This document shows positions 23,978 to 32,728 of a DNA stretch of 64,000 bases, piece by piece. The number at the start of each line of letters is the position of its first letter. Position 1 is the first letter of the stretch. The DNA is from Anaspis maculata (lineage: Eukaryota > Arthropoda > Insecta > Coleoptera > Scraptiidae). Made by a program: the position numbers and the translations under genes. The notes below the pieces were generated by a model. It saw only the letters and a list, made by a program, of their open reading frames with translations. It made no database searches and was not told the DNA's origin. The stretch lies in contig OX421965.1 in assembly GCA_949128115.1 (NCBI GenBank), positions 34,033,681 through 34,097,680 on the forward strand, in the 5' to 3' direction.

Positions 23978-24357
23978 TCGATGTGTTTTTAGGTGTGTAC
24001 CACTATTCCAATTTTCAGCAGCTAGGATGTCCAATTTCGGTCCAATTATTAGGGTAAAGTATATCACACTTATTCAGAAAGACGTATTGTCATACTTCTT
24101 CCTCTGAAACACTCCTCACAAGCATTCGTCGTGCCCCAAAACCAATCGTGTGCAATGAAACTCGTTCAATAATCTACTATAATCTTCTTTCATCCCTTGC
24201 TAGAAAACTGACATTTGAGGAAGCAATAAACATTATTTTATCTATTTGTTCATCTACTTTGGTTTACCAATGGACACTTACTGAAAGCGGTGTCAAGAAG
24301 GAGCATTTATTTGGCAAAACCGCTTCTTAACCAATAAAAACAACTTATTTCTACTAG
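23978..24357. other. Intergenic, left flank of the DIRS element; repeat-derived
   Basis: Bases 24012-24062 (TTTTCAGCAGCTAGGATGTCCAATTTCGG... ending ATTAGGGTAAAGTA) resemble 29831-29880 on the far side of the DIRS element. Bases 24127-24170 (CGTCGTGCCCCAAAACCA) resemble 32015-32050. Bases 24256-24295 resemble 12850-12904. These are fragments of dispersed repeats; no gene. Confidence 0.5.
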
Positions 24358-24510
24358 AAATTATACCACGCTGTAGCATCCTTATTAGATCACATGGTAG
24401 TTGTGTTTCCAACACGACTTCGCGCGCTATTTCAAAGAGAAACGTGTGGCAGCCCTGTCGTACTGGGCCGCCGCATGTGTACCTGTATAGTATGGGTATG
24501 ATGTCATTAT
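24358..24510. repeat. DIRS left inverted terminal repeat
   Basis: Reverse complement of 29583 to about 29734, identical over nearly all of 24391-24510 (one visible mismatch, in TATGGGTATG against TATAGGTATG), with several differences in the outermost 30 bp. The outermost 43 bases (24358-24400) are exactly complementary to the left half of the internal complementary region. Confidence 0.95.
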
Positions 24511-24682
24511 GTTTCTAGCGCTTCAAGCGTGCATGTCAAAGAAAACGCACCGCGTACTTTCTGTGTGAAATTGTTTTGCAAAATGGGAAAACGCAAGAGA
24601 AACAGCAGAGAACGAGAGCGAAGAAAACTGAATGACCGAATAAAGCGATTTCGGGCAAAATATGGATCGTCGGAGTCTTCCA

Positions 24683-25267
24683 GTAAGTTGATTTTTTTCC
24701 GTCACTTTTGTTTTCTGTTGTAGATGATGACAAACTGGATATCGGTGAATTTTACGTAGAGCAATAAGCATCATTCAGCAGAGCCTACCTCTTGTAGTGC
24801 AAATATTTTCTACCACTTGTAGAATAATTATTACTGCATGCTGAAAATCGCAGAAAAATCGTAGATTCAAATTTGATCTACTTATGGGTACCACACTGCC
24901 TCAACCATTTGTTGAAAATAAAAAAGGCCGTTTGATCCACCACTTGTGGAATTTACCCAAACGCGAATAAGACAAAGATGCACCTACCTAGCTCAAATTA
25001 GATAAGAGCGACGGCGACGCGAGCCGCATAATCAGCAATCGGAAGTTTTTGTCGAATGCCTGATTATCTCATGGGTTTTTGCTCTACATCAGTACTAATG
25101 CAAAACTAACATAATGGAGAATGAATATATCTCGGATTTTATAGACTGGTGCAGGGAAAAAATGCATCAATAATTGATTTGTGGCTAGGGCCATAGTTCA
25201 TAATAATTATTATCGATTGAAACCGGGATTCATTGAATACAGTTTGACCCGCAAAATATCCTTCTAG
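24683..25267 (+). other. Predicted intron in the DIRS Gag transcript
   Basis: Begins GTAAGT and ends TTCTAG after a moderately T-rich tract. It contains in-frame stops, and removing it joins two open segments in phase (the codon is split after its first base). Prediction only; no transcript evidence. Confidence 0.45.
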
Positions 25268-25668
25268 GGTCATCCAGTAGTGTCGAATCAAGCGACAGCT
25301 CGAGAAGCTCCCGGTCCCAGTCCCCTTCAGGGGATCAAAGGCACACCACAACCTTGGCACAAAATGCTCCCGATGCCGCCAATCTTGACCTCACGGTGGA
25401 AAACAACTCCAACGACACCCTGATGGACGACATCCTGGGAAAAGACCCCACCAAGACACAACAGGTGGGGCCAGACTTATTGGAAGACTTGGCTTTACGT
25501 TGGACAAATTACGTACAAGAAGGGCTCGACAACGAATCAAAAACACGAATATCCGAAAAATGGTCCACACCCAAAAATTGTACAGCCTTGGACTCCCCCA
25601 GTCTCAATGATGAAATTCAAGCACTTCTACCTAGCTCAACAATTAGGAGAGACGGGTTCCTACGGGCA

Positions 25669-25671
25669 TAA
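25669..25671 (+). other. In-frame stop in DIRS gag
   Basis: TAA in the context CGG GCA TAA CAA AGC. The frame is open for about 130 codons before and 170 after, so it is a single nonsense change (most simply CAA to TAA) or, less likely, a read-through site. Confidence 0.85.
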
Positions 25672-25928
25672 CAAAGCTTGCTTGGAAAGGGGTTGACAGC
25701 TCTTGGTACACACATCACAAAAACTCTGGCCGATAAAGAAAACTGCAAAGAGCTGGATATAACCGAACTCGTAGATGCTGGAAAGATCTTCGCTGAGGCT
25801 CATCATAGAATCTCTGTCGACCGAAGGTTCACTATCAATCCGTTTTTCAATGAAACAGTGAAACAAGCAGCAATTGGAGCAAAAATCAGCACCAGGCTAT
25901 ATGGCGACGATTTTGGAGATTTGTGTAA

Positions 25929-27746
25929 ATCAGCTCAATCTGCCAGCAATATCGCCAAAGACTTGAAAATCCAACCAGGGCCGTCTTTAAACTACAAGCG
26001 CCAGGGCCCCAAAACCCGCATGAAACCACCACCGACAACGATGAACTACCGCAAGCCAACCAACAGCTACAAGTACAACAACTCCAAGTACAACAACTCC
26101 AAGTACAACAACTCCAAGAAGTACAACAACAAGTCCGACGAGAAATCGGACAGGAAGAAACGAACATACCGAACCAAATAAAAGTAGGTAACTATGCTGG
26201 TCAAATCAAAGCTTTCTACTCAAAATGGGAAGAAATTACCTCTGACAAAACCATTTTATGTTGGGTCAAAGGATACAAAATTCCTTTCCACAAAATACCA
26301 ACTCAGAGATTCATACCAGCATATAAACCTAAAGTCAATACTAAAGAAATGACAAAAAGCATTAAAGACTTACTAACCATCGGGGCGATATCAGAATGCC
26401 AGCACACCAATGGAGAATTTTTATCTTCATATTTTCCACGCCGAAAACCAAACGGAAAATATAGGTTCATCTTGAATCTCAAGAAATTAAATAAATTTGT
26501 GTCTGTATCACACTTCAAATTAGAAGACGCTCGAACGGTTAAAAATCTGATATCGTACAATAACTATTTAGCCACAATTGACTTGAAAGATGCGTATTTC
26601 TTAATACCCATACACAAAAACTTTAAAAAATATCTAAGGTTCAAATATGGAGAGACACTTTTTGAGTTTAATTGTTTATGTTTTGGCCTGAACAGCGCAC
26701 CGTTCGTGTTTACAAAACTTTTCAAGCCCATAATCAATAAATTGAGATCTATGGGTTTTTTGTCAGTCATATACCTCGATGACTTACTGCTGATAGACAA
26801 AACTGAACAGGGGTGTGTGGAGAACGTAGAGTACACAATAAAAACTCTAACATCCCTAGGATTTCATATAAATTTTGAAAAAAGTCAATTAACACCTTCT
26901 CATACCATCAAATACTTAGGGTTCATCTTCAATAGTCGATCACTGACACTAAAATTACCAGAAGAAAAGAAAAATGATATAATCCGAAAGCTTCAAAAAC
27001 TGACAAAACTGAAAACTACGAAAATCCGAAATTTTGCAAAAATAATAGGTACGCTAGTAGCAGCCAGTCCTGCAGTCTCTTACGGCTGGCTCCATATCAA
27101 ACAATTCGAAAGAGAAAAAACTAAGGCCCTCCAAAAAGCTCGTGGAAATTTTGACGAAACCATGAAAATACCGGATTTATTGAAGGAAGATTTTCAATGG
27201 TGGTTGCTGAATTTGCCTGAAGCTGAGAATTCTTTCAGACCAAGAATCTACCAACTTGAAATTTTCACAGATGCATCACCCCTGGGGTGGGGAGCCTCAT
27301 GTGGGAAGGAGGTTTCCCACGGGTTTTGGAACCATGAAGAGAGCCTCTGTCACATTAACCAATTAGAACTCCTTGCAATTTTTTACGGGCTCAAGATATT
27401 TGCAAAATCTCTGGAAAACTGCGACATACTGATCAGAACAGATAACACTACGGCTTTAGCTTATGTAAATAAAATGGGCGGTACAAAGTTCCCTCATCTG
27501 AATAACACTGCGCGAAAGATATGGAAATGGTGCGAGACTAGGAGGAATTTCATTTTTTGCTCTTACGTCAAATCAAAAGACAACAAAATTGCTGATGAAC
27601 AATCAAGATTGACCAATATTGAAACTGAATACAGCCTCAATATAAAGAAATATCAAGAAATCACCAACACTTTGGGCCATCCAGACATCGACTTGTTTGC
27701 CTCTAGAGAAAATACGAAATGTAGAAAATTCATTTCTTGGAAAAAA
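25929..27746 (+). CDS. DIRS reverse transcriptase-RNase H
   Basis: Open from 25929 with the first ATG at 26349. Codons between 26184 and 26349 are already conserved-looking (WEEITSDKTILCWVKGYKIP), so translation probably enters by frameshift from gag, whose frame it overlaps, or from a spliced message. The reverse transcriptase has PRRKPNGKYRFILNLKKLN, TIDLKDAYFLIPI, FGLNSAPFVFTKL and the catalytic YLDDLLLI, then KYLGFIF. RNase H follows with all four acidic residues in context: FTDAS, QLELLAI, IRTDNTTA and DNKIADEQSR. This arrangement, RT then RNase H with no protease or DDE integrase, is diagnostic of DIRS elements. It copies element RNA into DNA. The domain is intact up to the A-run at 27741, after which this frame reads spurious codons to a stop at 27869. 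Confidence 0.93.
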
Positions 27747-27747
27747 A
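27741..27747 (+). other. Frameshifting A7 run in DIRS pol
   Basis: Seven A after TGG. Six A would continue W-K-K-D-P-E-S directly into the conserved downstream region, so one base is surplus. Most likely a slippage insertion in this copy; a programmed +1 shift is a less likely alternative. Confidence 0.8.
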
Positions 27748-28056
27748 GACCCGGAATCACTGGCTGTAGACGCTTTTACATTGTCTTGGAAACATTGCAA
27801 TTTCTATGCATTTCCACCGTTTCCGCTGTTGCCAAAAGTACTACGGAAAATCGAGAACGACCAAGCTGAGGGCATTCTGATAAATCCTCTATGGGAAACT
27901 CAACCATGGTTCCCAAAAATCAAACAAATGCTTGTATCAGAGATTATCAAACTGGGTCCAAATTATAATCTCCTACAATCTCCTTTCAGGAAGCCACATC
28001 CCTTGTGGAAGAACCTTTCCCTGGGAGCAGGGAGGTTATCAAACAAGCATACTTGA
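27748..28056 (+). pseudogene. DIRS methyltransferase-like region (out of frame)
   Basis: After RNase H the frame carries HPDIDLFASRENTK up to the A-run. The other frame then continues with DPESLAVDAFTLSW, YAFPPFPLLPKVLRKI and INPLWETQPWFP before stopping at 28056. A region with these motifs follows RNase H in DIRS-group elements and has been described as a DAM-like adenine methyltransferase domain; its activity is not established here. The one-base shift separates it from RT-RNase H in this copy. Its 3' end overlaps the recombinase frame by about 90 nt. Confidence 0.75.
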
Positions 28057-28991
28057 AAAAAGGAACACCAGAGTCCGCAGTACACGTGCTCGTGTCCTCT
28101 TTGAGCACAAACACACAAAAACAATACAACACAACGTTGCTAAAATGGTGGGATTTTTGTGGTGGTACTATGGAAAAAGCATTGTCACGAAACATCAACA
28201 AGACTATGGAGTTTCTCAACAAAGAATTCGATTCAGGAGCTAAATACGGAACGATAAATTGTCACAAATCCGCCTTAAGTCTGATTTTCTCCTGGAATGA
28301 CGAAGAATCTCACTTACTGAACAGATTTATCAAAGGGGTTTTCAAAATCCGACCAGCTTTCCCTAGGTACACAGAAACATGGGATCCACAGACAGTCCTG
28401 TCCAACATAGAAAAACTGGTACCCCTTGAGAGCCTTACTTTGGAACAGCTAACAAAAAAGTTAATACTCCTACTAGCTTTAGCCTCAGCCCAACGAGTTC
28501 AGACATTCACAAAAATTAAACTGTCCGACATAAGGAAATTTGATGACAGAATTGAAATCATAATATCAGAAGTTCTTAAAACTTCTGCCGCTAATAAGCC
28601 ACAACCTAGAATTACATTACCATTTTTCCAAGAAAAACCCGAGCTATGCGTTGCGAACACGCTTTTATTCTATATTCAGAAAACAAAAACTCTACGAAGC
28701 CAAAAAGAGAATTATCTTCTGTTGACCCACAAAAAACCCCATCATAGAGCATCCGCACAAACCATAAGTAGATGGATAAAAGAAGGGATGGAAAGATGTG
28801 GAATTGACACTAAAATTTTCAAAGCCCATAGCACTCGACATGCAGCCACATCAGCGGCTTTCAGGTCAGGCATTAATGTGGATAAAATCAGAGAAGCTGC
28901 GGGTTGGAGTCAAAAATCGCAAACATTCGCTAAGTTTTACAACAGACCGGTACAAAACGCAGACTCTTTTGCAAATATTTTGGAAATTTGA
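27969..28991 (+). CDS. DIRS tyrosine recombinase (integrase)
   Basis: The frame opens after a TAA at 27966-27968 and runs to TGA at 28991. No ATG occurs before about 28170, which is already inside the N-terminal domain, so expression probably uses a spliced message (a pyrimidine-rich CAG acceptor ends at 27989) or frameshifting from the overlapping upstream frame. Residues near VSSLSTNTQKQYNTTLLKWWDF form the SAM-like DNA-binding domain. The catalytic domain shows the first Arg in ASAQRVQTF, HSTRH (His-x-x-Arg), AAGW, and the nucleophile Tyr in FAKFYNRP. All core catalytic positions are present and the frame has no lesion. It would integrate the circular element DNA through a covalent 3'-phosphotyrosine intermediate. 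Confidence 0.93.
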   Translation, partial: SPTISFQEATSLVEEPFPGSREVIKQAYLKKGTPESAVHVLVSSLSTNTQKQYNTTLLKWWDFCGGTMEKALSRNINKTMEFLNKEFDSGAKYGTINCHKSALSLIFSWNDEESHLLNRFIKGVFKIRPAFPRYTETWDPQTVLSNIEKLVPLESLTLEQLTKKLILLLALASAQRVQTFTKIKLSDIRKFDDRIEIIISEVLKTSAANKPQPRITLPFFQEKPELCVANTLLFYIQKTKTLRSQKENYLLLTHKKPHHRASAQTISRWIKEGMERCGIDTKIFKAHSTRHAATSAAFRSGINVDKIREAAGWSQKSQTFAKFYNRPVQNADSFANILEI

Positions 28992-29409
28992 AGTTGCTGA
29001 GATTTGTTTTCGTTACACTTAGGCACATTACACTTTAAAAATAATTGTACTCAAGTACTACATATTATTATTATTTTTTTTTTTTTGGTTGTTCATGTTG
29101 TTAAATCACTGGTTATCTTCAATATTATTATATACTGATTACAATGAACATTAAGGTTATTTTGCTTTCAAATAACTTCACTATTTTCTATATGTTGCAA
29201 TACGATGTGATAATACATTATATATCTATGCATTTATTTATATATACTACTTATAAAATTATTTCAATTGTAACAAATGTTGATTTTCATTTCACTGCAA
29301 TTATTGAGTAAGTAAGTGAGTACCTTATGATTGTGAATTGAATCGTGCAAGCACATATGGCTAATTCTTATACATGCACATCAACAGAGATCGCCTGATC
29401 TGTAAACAT
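28992..29409. other. DIRS 3' non-coding segment
   Basis: AT-rich sequence between the recombinase stop and the internal complementary region, with a T-rich run at 29070-29085. No ORF or canonical AATAAA was seen. Confidence 0.6.
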
Positions 29410-29524
29410 CTACCATGTGATCTAATAAGGATGCTACAGCGTGGTATAATTTGAGATTAAACGACTTACCTGTAAGGAAGTTCAATCCTCAATTATACTA
29501 GCTGTTGCATCCTTATTTGATCAC
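29410..29524. repeat. DIRS internal complementary region
   Basis: Bases 29410-29452 are the exact reverse complement of the left end (24358-24400). Bases 29450-29524 are the exact reverse complement of the right end (29700-29774). The two halves overlap on TTT, the complement of the shared AAA. This is the splint predicted by the DIRS rolling/circular replication model, preserved without visible mismatch. Confidence 0.95.
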
Positions 29525-29582
29525 CACCCGCCCTCCACTAACCCTTTAAGCAGCGATCTAGCTGTTCTTTCAGCGCTGCCAA

Positions 29583-29774
29583 ATAATGACATCATACCTA
29601 TACTATACAGGTACACATGCGGCGGCCCAGTACGACAGGGCTGCCACACGTTTCTCTTTGAAATAGCGCGCGAAGTCGTGTTGGAAACACAACTACCATG
29701 TGATCAAATAAGGATGCAACAGCTAGTATAATTGAGGATTGAACTTCCTTACAGGTAAGTCGTTTAATCTCAAA
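29583..29774. repeat. DIRS right inverted terminal repeat (extended)
   Basis: Complementary to the left repeat over about 150 bp and longer by about 40 bp at its outer end (29735-29774, GATTGAACTTCC... ending TCTCAAA). An extended right repeat is normal for DIRS elements. Only the internal complementary region matches the extension. Confidence 0.93.
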
Positions 29775-30092
29775 GTATAGCCGAGCGTCATGCCAGTCTC
29801 GAAGTGTCACTTGTCAATCATCTCTATTTTTGGCAGCTCGAATTTCCAATTTGTTTGCAACTATTAGGGTAAAGTAGATACAATAGTATACAGGGTGTTC
29901 CAGTGATGTTGTCACAAACTTTGAGGATAGACTTCTCATCAAAAATCACGTCCAAAAATATACGTGACCTGTGTCCGGTAATGTCTCGTTTTTCATGTAT
30001 AATCGGTGTTGAAATTGAAATTCTAGAATTGTTTTCTGCCGGAACATTTTAACTGATCAATTGATTCGTCCAAAATATCACACAGCTCAGAT
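29775..30092. other. Intergenic, right flank of the DIRS element; no gene
   Basis: Contains the 29831-29880 segment similar to 24012-24062, and TATACAGGGTGTTCCAGTGATG at 29888-29910, the kind of sequence that ends many insect MITEs. No gene seen. Confidence 0.45.
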
Positions 30093-30768
30093 CATTGACG
30101 TATAATACTAGACGGGGCTTTCCTATCCCCATTACACACTGTGTTGACGCGCGAGAGCCGCTAAGACCAGGGGAAAGTGGGGGGAGGGAGTGTGTTATCC
30201 GGACGACACACAGGCGTGCTTGCAGCGTTTTCTTTATGTTAAGGGGGCAAAACAAATGAAGGTCAAAAATAATGTCAGTGTATGCTCCAGGTATGCCGAA
30301 GCTTTGCACACCTGGTACTGCTTGACCATTATTACCTCGCGAAATGAGCAAAATATCGAACGAAACGACAAATAATAATGAGCAACAAAGAAATGGGCTG
30401 GCTATGGTGTGACGTGTGACAGCATGCAACGCGATCAGCTGACCGCAGCGTGCGACCCACAATAAGGTGCTACAATACGAGGTGTGATCACTTGGAATTC
30501 AATTCCTACTTTCTACCTCTACTCCTACTTTACTTCCTAATTTTCAATCAGACATGGAAAATCTTCCCAAGAAATAGTACATAATTGAATATCTTGACGA
30601 TTTGGAGTAAAAGTCCACACATTGGCCCTGCATCCATTAAGCGGGCTCACCTCATTAGTTGATATAAATACTTGCACATTGTTATTTTCCTTACGTCGGC
30701 CATACTGGATTCAGGTCTTGGCCGCATGCACAGATGTAAATAACTCGGTCTAGTATTATACGTCAGTG
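30093..30768. mobile_element. hAT-like non-autonomous element, 8-bp TSD
   Basis: Terminal repeats CA(T/C)TGACGTATAATACTAGAC are nearly perfect over 21 bp. They are flanked by the exact 8-bp direct repeat GCTCAGAT (30085-30092 and 30769-30776). An 8-bp duplication and CA...TG ends fit the hAT superfamily. The 676-bp interior has no transposase; the 137-codon minus ORF at 30049-30462 crosses the element boundary and is rejected. Confidence 0.8.
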
Positions 30769-31096
30769 GCTCAGATAAGCACTGCTGATAAGCAGGTCAG
30801 CACTTGTCTATGAATTGATATTTATCATTTTGCCTGAAACTTTCCGGTGGCGTAAATACATTGGGAGAATTTTTCTTACAATTACCCACACCGAGCCTCC
30901 TTCCCAGCATCTACACTACTGTGCTGTTGTGGAGAAAGTGATTATCATCATTCTATAGGCAGGTAGTCACACACTGCCTGTGAGAAATTTGGTGGATATT
31001 GGTGGATCCGTGAACGCTATGGCATAAAAACAGTTCTAAAAAGTCAACTTCAACACTCTTTCCCTGAAACGAAGCATCTTCGGACACGGGTTCTAT

Positions 31097-31974
31097 TGGA
31101 CAGGGAGCTGGTGTCTCAAAACTCACGTCATAAGGTACATGATTTTAACCCTGTAGGTCCGATATGCGTTGATAAAGTTGGTAAAAATTGCTTTGTCTTA
31201 CATGTTAGACCGGGGGCTTTAGGCTGGTATGAGCCTGTCAATTTTCGAAAAAATTGCCAAAAATTTACGTCATGAGGTACATGAATGAAACCAACTGGAT
31301 TTGGTGTGAGAACATCCCCTTGATCGAAAATCTGGTCGTAAGACAAAATTTTTGGGGGCTTCCGGTCTATCAGACAAGTTTGAAATTTTCAAAAATGGAC
31401 CAAAATTTATGAATTTTTTCAGAGGCGTTTTTACGACTAACCCAACAAGTGTAATATATATTTGTAATCAGGATGAAAAGCGGAATCGATTTCCATGTTA
31501 TAATACAGGGTGTACGATTTGAGAAAAGATTTTAAATGTTGCACCCTGTAACCGATGTACCATTGAAAATTTTTGTGGGCAGATTCGAAACCTGCGTAAA
31601 AAATCATGTGAAAATCGTTTTTCATTCCTAAAATTATGCCAAAGGAGAAGTCGCCAGGAGGAGGTGAATTTTGGCCTTTTTTGAAAATTTCAAACTTGTC
31701 TTATGGACCGAGAGCCCCCAAAAATTTAGTCTTATGACCCGATTTTTTATTATGGGGATGTTTCCACACAAAAGCCCGTTGGTTTCATTCATGTACCCTA
31801 TGACATAAATTTTTGACATTTTTCTAAAATTGACAAGCCTATACCAGCCTAAGGCCCCCGGTCTGACATGTAAGACAAAGGAATTTTTAACAACCTTATC
31901 AACGCACATTAGACCTACATGGTTGAAATCATGTACCTTATGACGTAAGTTTTGAGGCACCAGCTCCCTGTCCA
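31097..31974. mobile_element. Foldback family A, copy 1 (3-bp TSD TAT)
   Basis: Ends TGGACAGGGAGCTGG and CCAGCTCCCTGTCCA; arms of about 350-430 bp are imperfect reverse complements around a short centre. Flanked by TAT (31094-31096 and 31975-31977). The same family recurs at 48013 with its own 3-bp duplication. The ORF on the minus strand at 31634-32077 is a translation of the arm (the 48207 ORF is the same arm) and has no known domain. Three-base duplications occur in CACTA and PIF/Harbinger types, but nothing else supports either. Confidence 0.82.
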
Positions 31975-32065
31975 TATAATTATATACTCCACTTCTCTCA
32001 AGCTCGTCGTGCCCCAAAACCAGTCGTGTGACAATACTACGTCTTACGAGACTCGTATAATTGTA

Positions 32066-32726
32066 CAGGTGATTCAAAAGTGTCGGACCAAAACCATATT
32101 ACGATATATGGAATATTTTATGAAGCCCACCAAAAATATTTGAAAAACTCTTTGATTTTTTTCGAAGTTATGAAAGGTCAAAATACTCAAAATCTAGGTT
32201 CGTTACTTTGGCAGATTGCCGTAGACTGTTGATCACATATTTGATTATAAAGAGTATCAATATCAACTACTAGGTGTGTATGTACTAGATCTCCACTTAC
32301 TATACAGGTTGAGTCATAAAATGAAAAAATCCATTTTCCCTCAGAAATTCTTCCAAAAATTATTTCTTGCCATAACACGCTGTGATCCTCTGCTCTTTAT
32401 TAGTTGAGAGACCAACCGAAGGGCTCGGAGGCATTTCTGAAGAAAAAAATATTCGAGGTTTCTGAGTCATCCTGTATAGAAAACAGAAATTGAATAAACA
32501 TCCACTGGTTGATATTTCTTTCTCGTAAAACAAACAACAGTTCAATTCATTCATGGCTAACGCCTTACGCCAAATCAATATTGAGAAAAAAAATCATACC
32601 ATCTTTTGACGCTTCCTAACTTGAAAAATGAAAGGAAGAGATTTTTCTATGTTTTTGATGAGCTCCATGACAGATTCCAAATACCGCATTATGGTTCGGT
32701 TTGGTTGGACACTTTTGAATCGCCTG
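32066..32726. mobile_element. Tc1/mariner-type foldback MITE with nested MITE
   Basis: Ends CAGGTGATTCAAAAGTGTC and GACACTTTTGAATCGCCTG, flanked by TA on both sides (32064-32065, 32727-32728). Sub-terminal arms are weaker. Inside, 32301-32478 has its own ends TATACAGGTTGAGTCA and TGAGTCATCCTGTATA and looks like a second, later MITE. No transposase. Confidence 0.65.
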
Positions 32727-32728
32727 TA

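Larger units (their letters stand above)
24583..26181 (+). pseudogene. DIRS Gag-like ORF (probably spliced, one in-frame stop)
   Basis: A start ATG at 24583 opens a basic segment (MGKRKRNSRERERRKLNDRIKR). A GTAAGT donor follows at 24683, and an acceptor (TTCTAG) ends at 25267; joining them keeps the frame exactly and leads into a Ser-rich stretch, then about 300 codons to TAA at 26181. An alternative 41-nt intron (24683-24723) would instead give a short product ending near 24767. The long exon has an acidic middle and a very basic, repetitive C-terminus with tandem YNNSK units (about 26068-26120) and KSDRKKR, consistent with nucleic-acid binding. A single TAA at 25669-25671 (one C-to-T change from CAA) interrupts an otherwise open frame. 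DIRS Gag proteins are poorly conserved, so identity rests on position. The last 250 nt overlap the RT frame. Confidence 0.65.
24358..29774 (+). mobile_element. DIRS-type tyrosine-recombinase retrotransposon, near full length
   Basis: 5417 bp bounded by the trinucleotide AAA (24358-24360 and 29772-29774). It has inverted terminal repeats, an internal complementary region (29410-29524) whose two halves are complementary to the outermost left and right ends and overlap at AAA, and in order a Gag-like ORF, RT-RNase H, a methyltransferase-like region and a tyrosine recombinase. DIRS elements use the internal region as a splint to make a circular DNA that the recombinase integrates, so no target duplication is expected and none is seen. 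Two lesions are visible: an in-frame TAA in gag (25669-25671) and one surplus A in a run of seven (27741-27747). Confidence 0.95.

Noticed and set aside
26349..27869. Considering the RT ORF as LTR-retrotransposon or retroviral pol
   Set aside because: No LTRs, protease or DDE integrase; tyrosine recombinase, inverted termini and internal complementary region identify DIRS.
31634..32077. Minus ORF of 147 codons sharing sequence with 48207-48563
   Set aside because: The similarity is explained by two copies of foldback family A; the frame extends past the element boundary and has no known domain.
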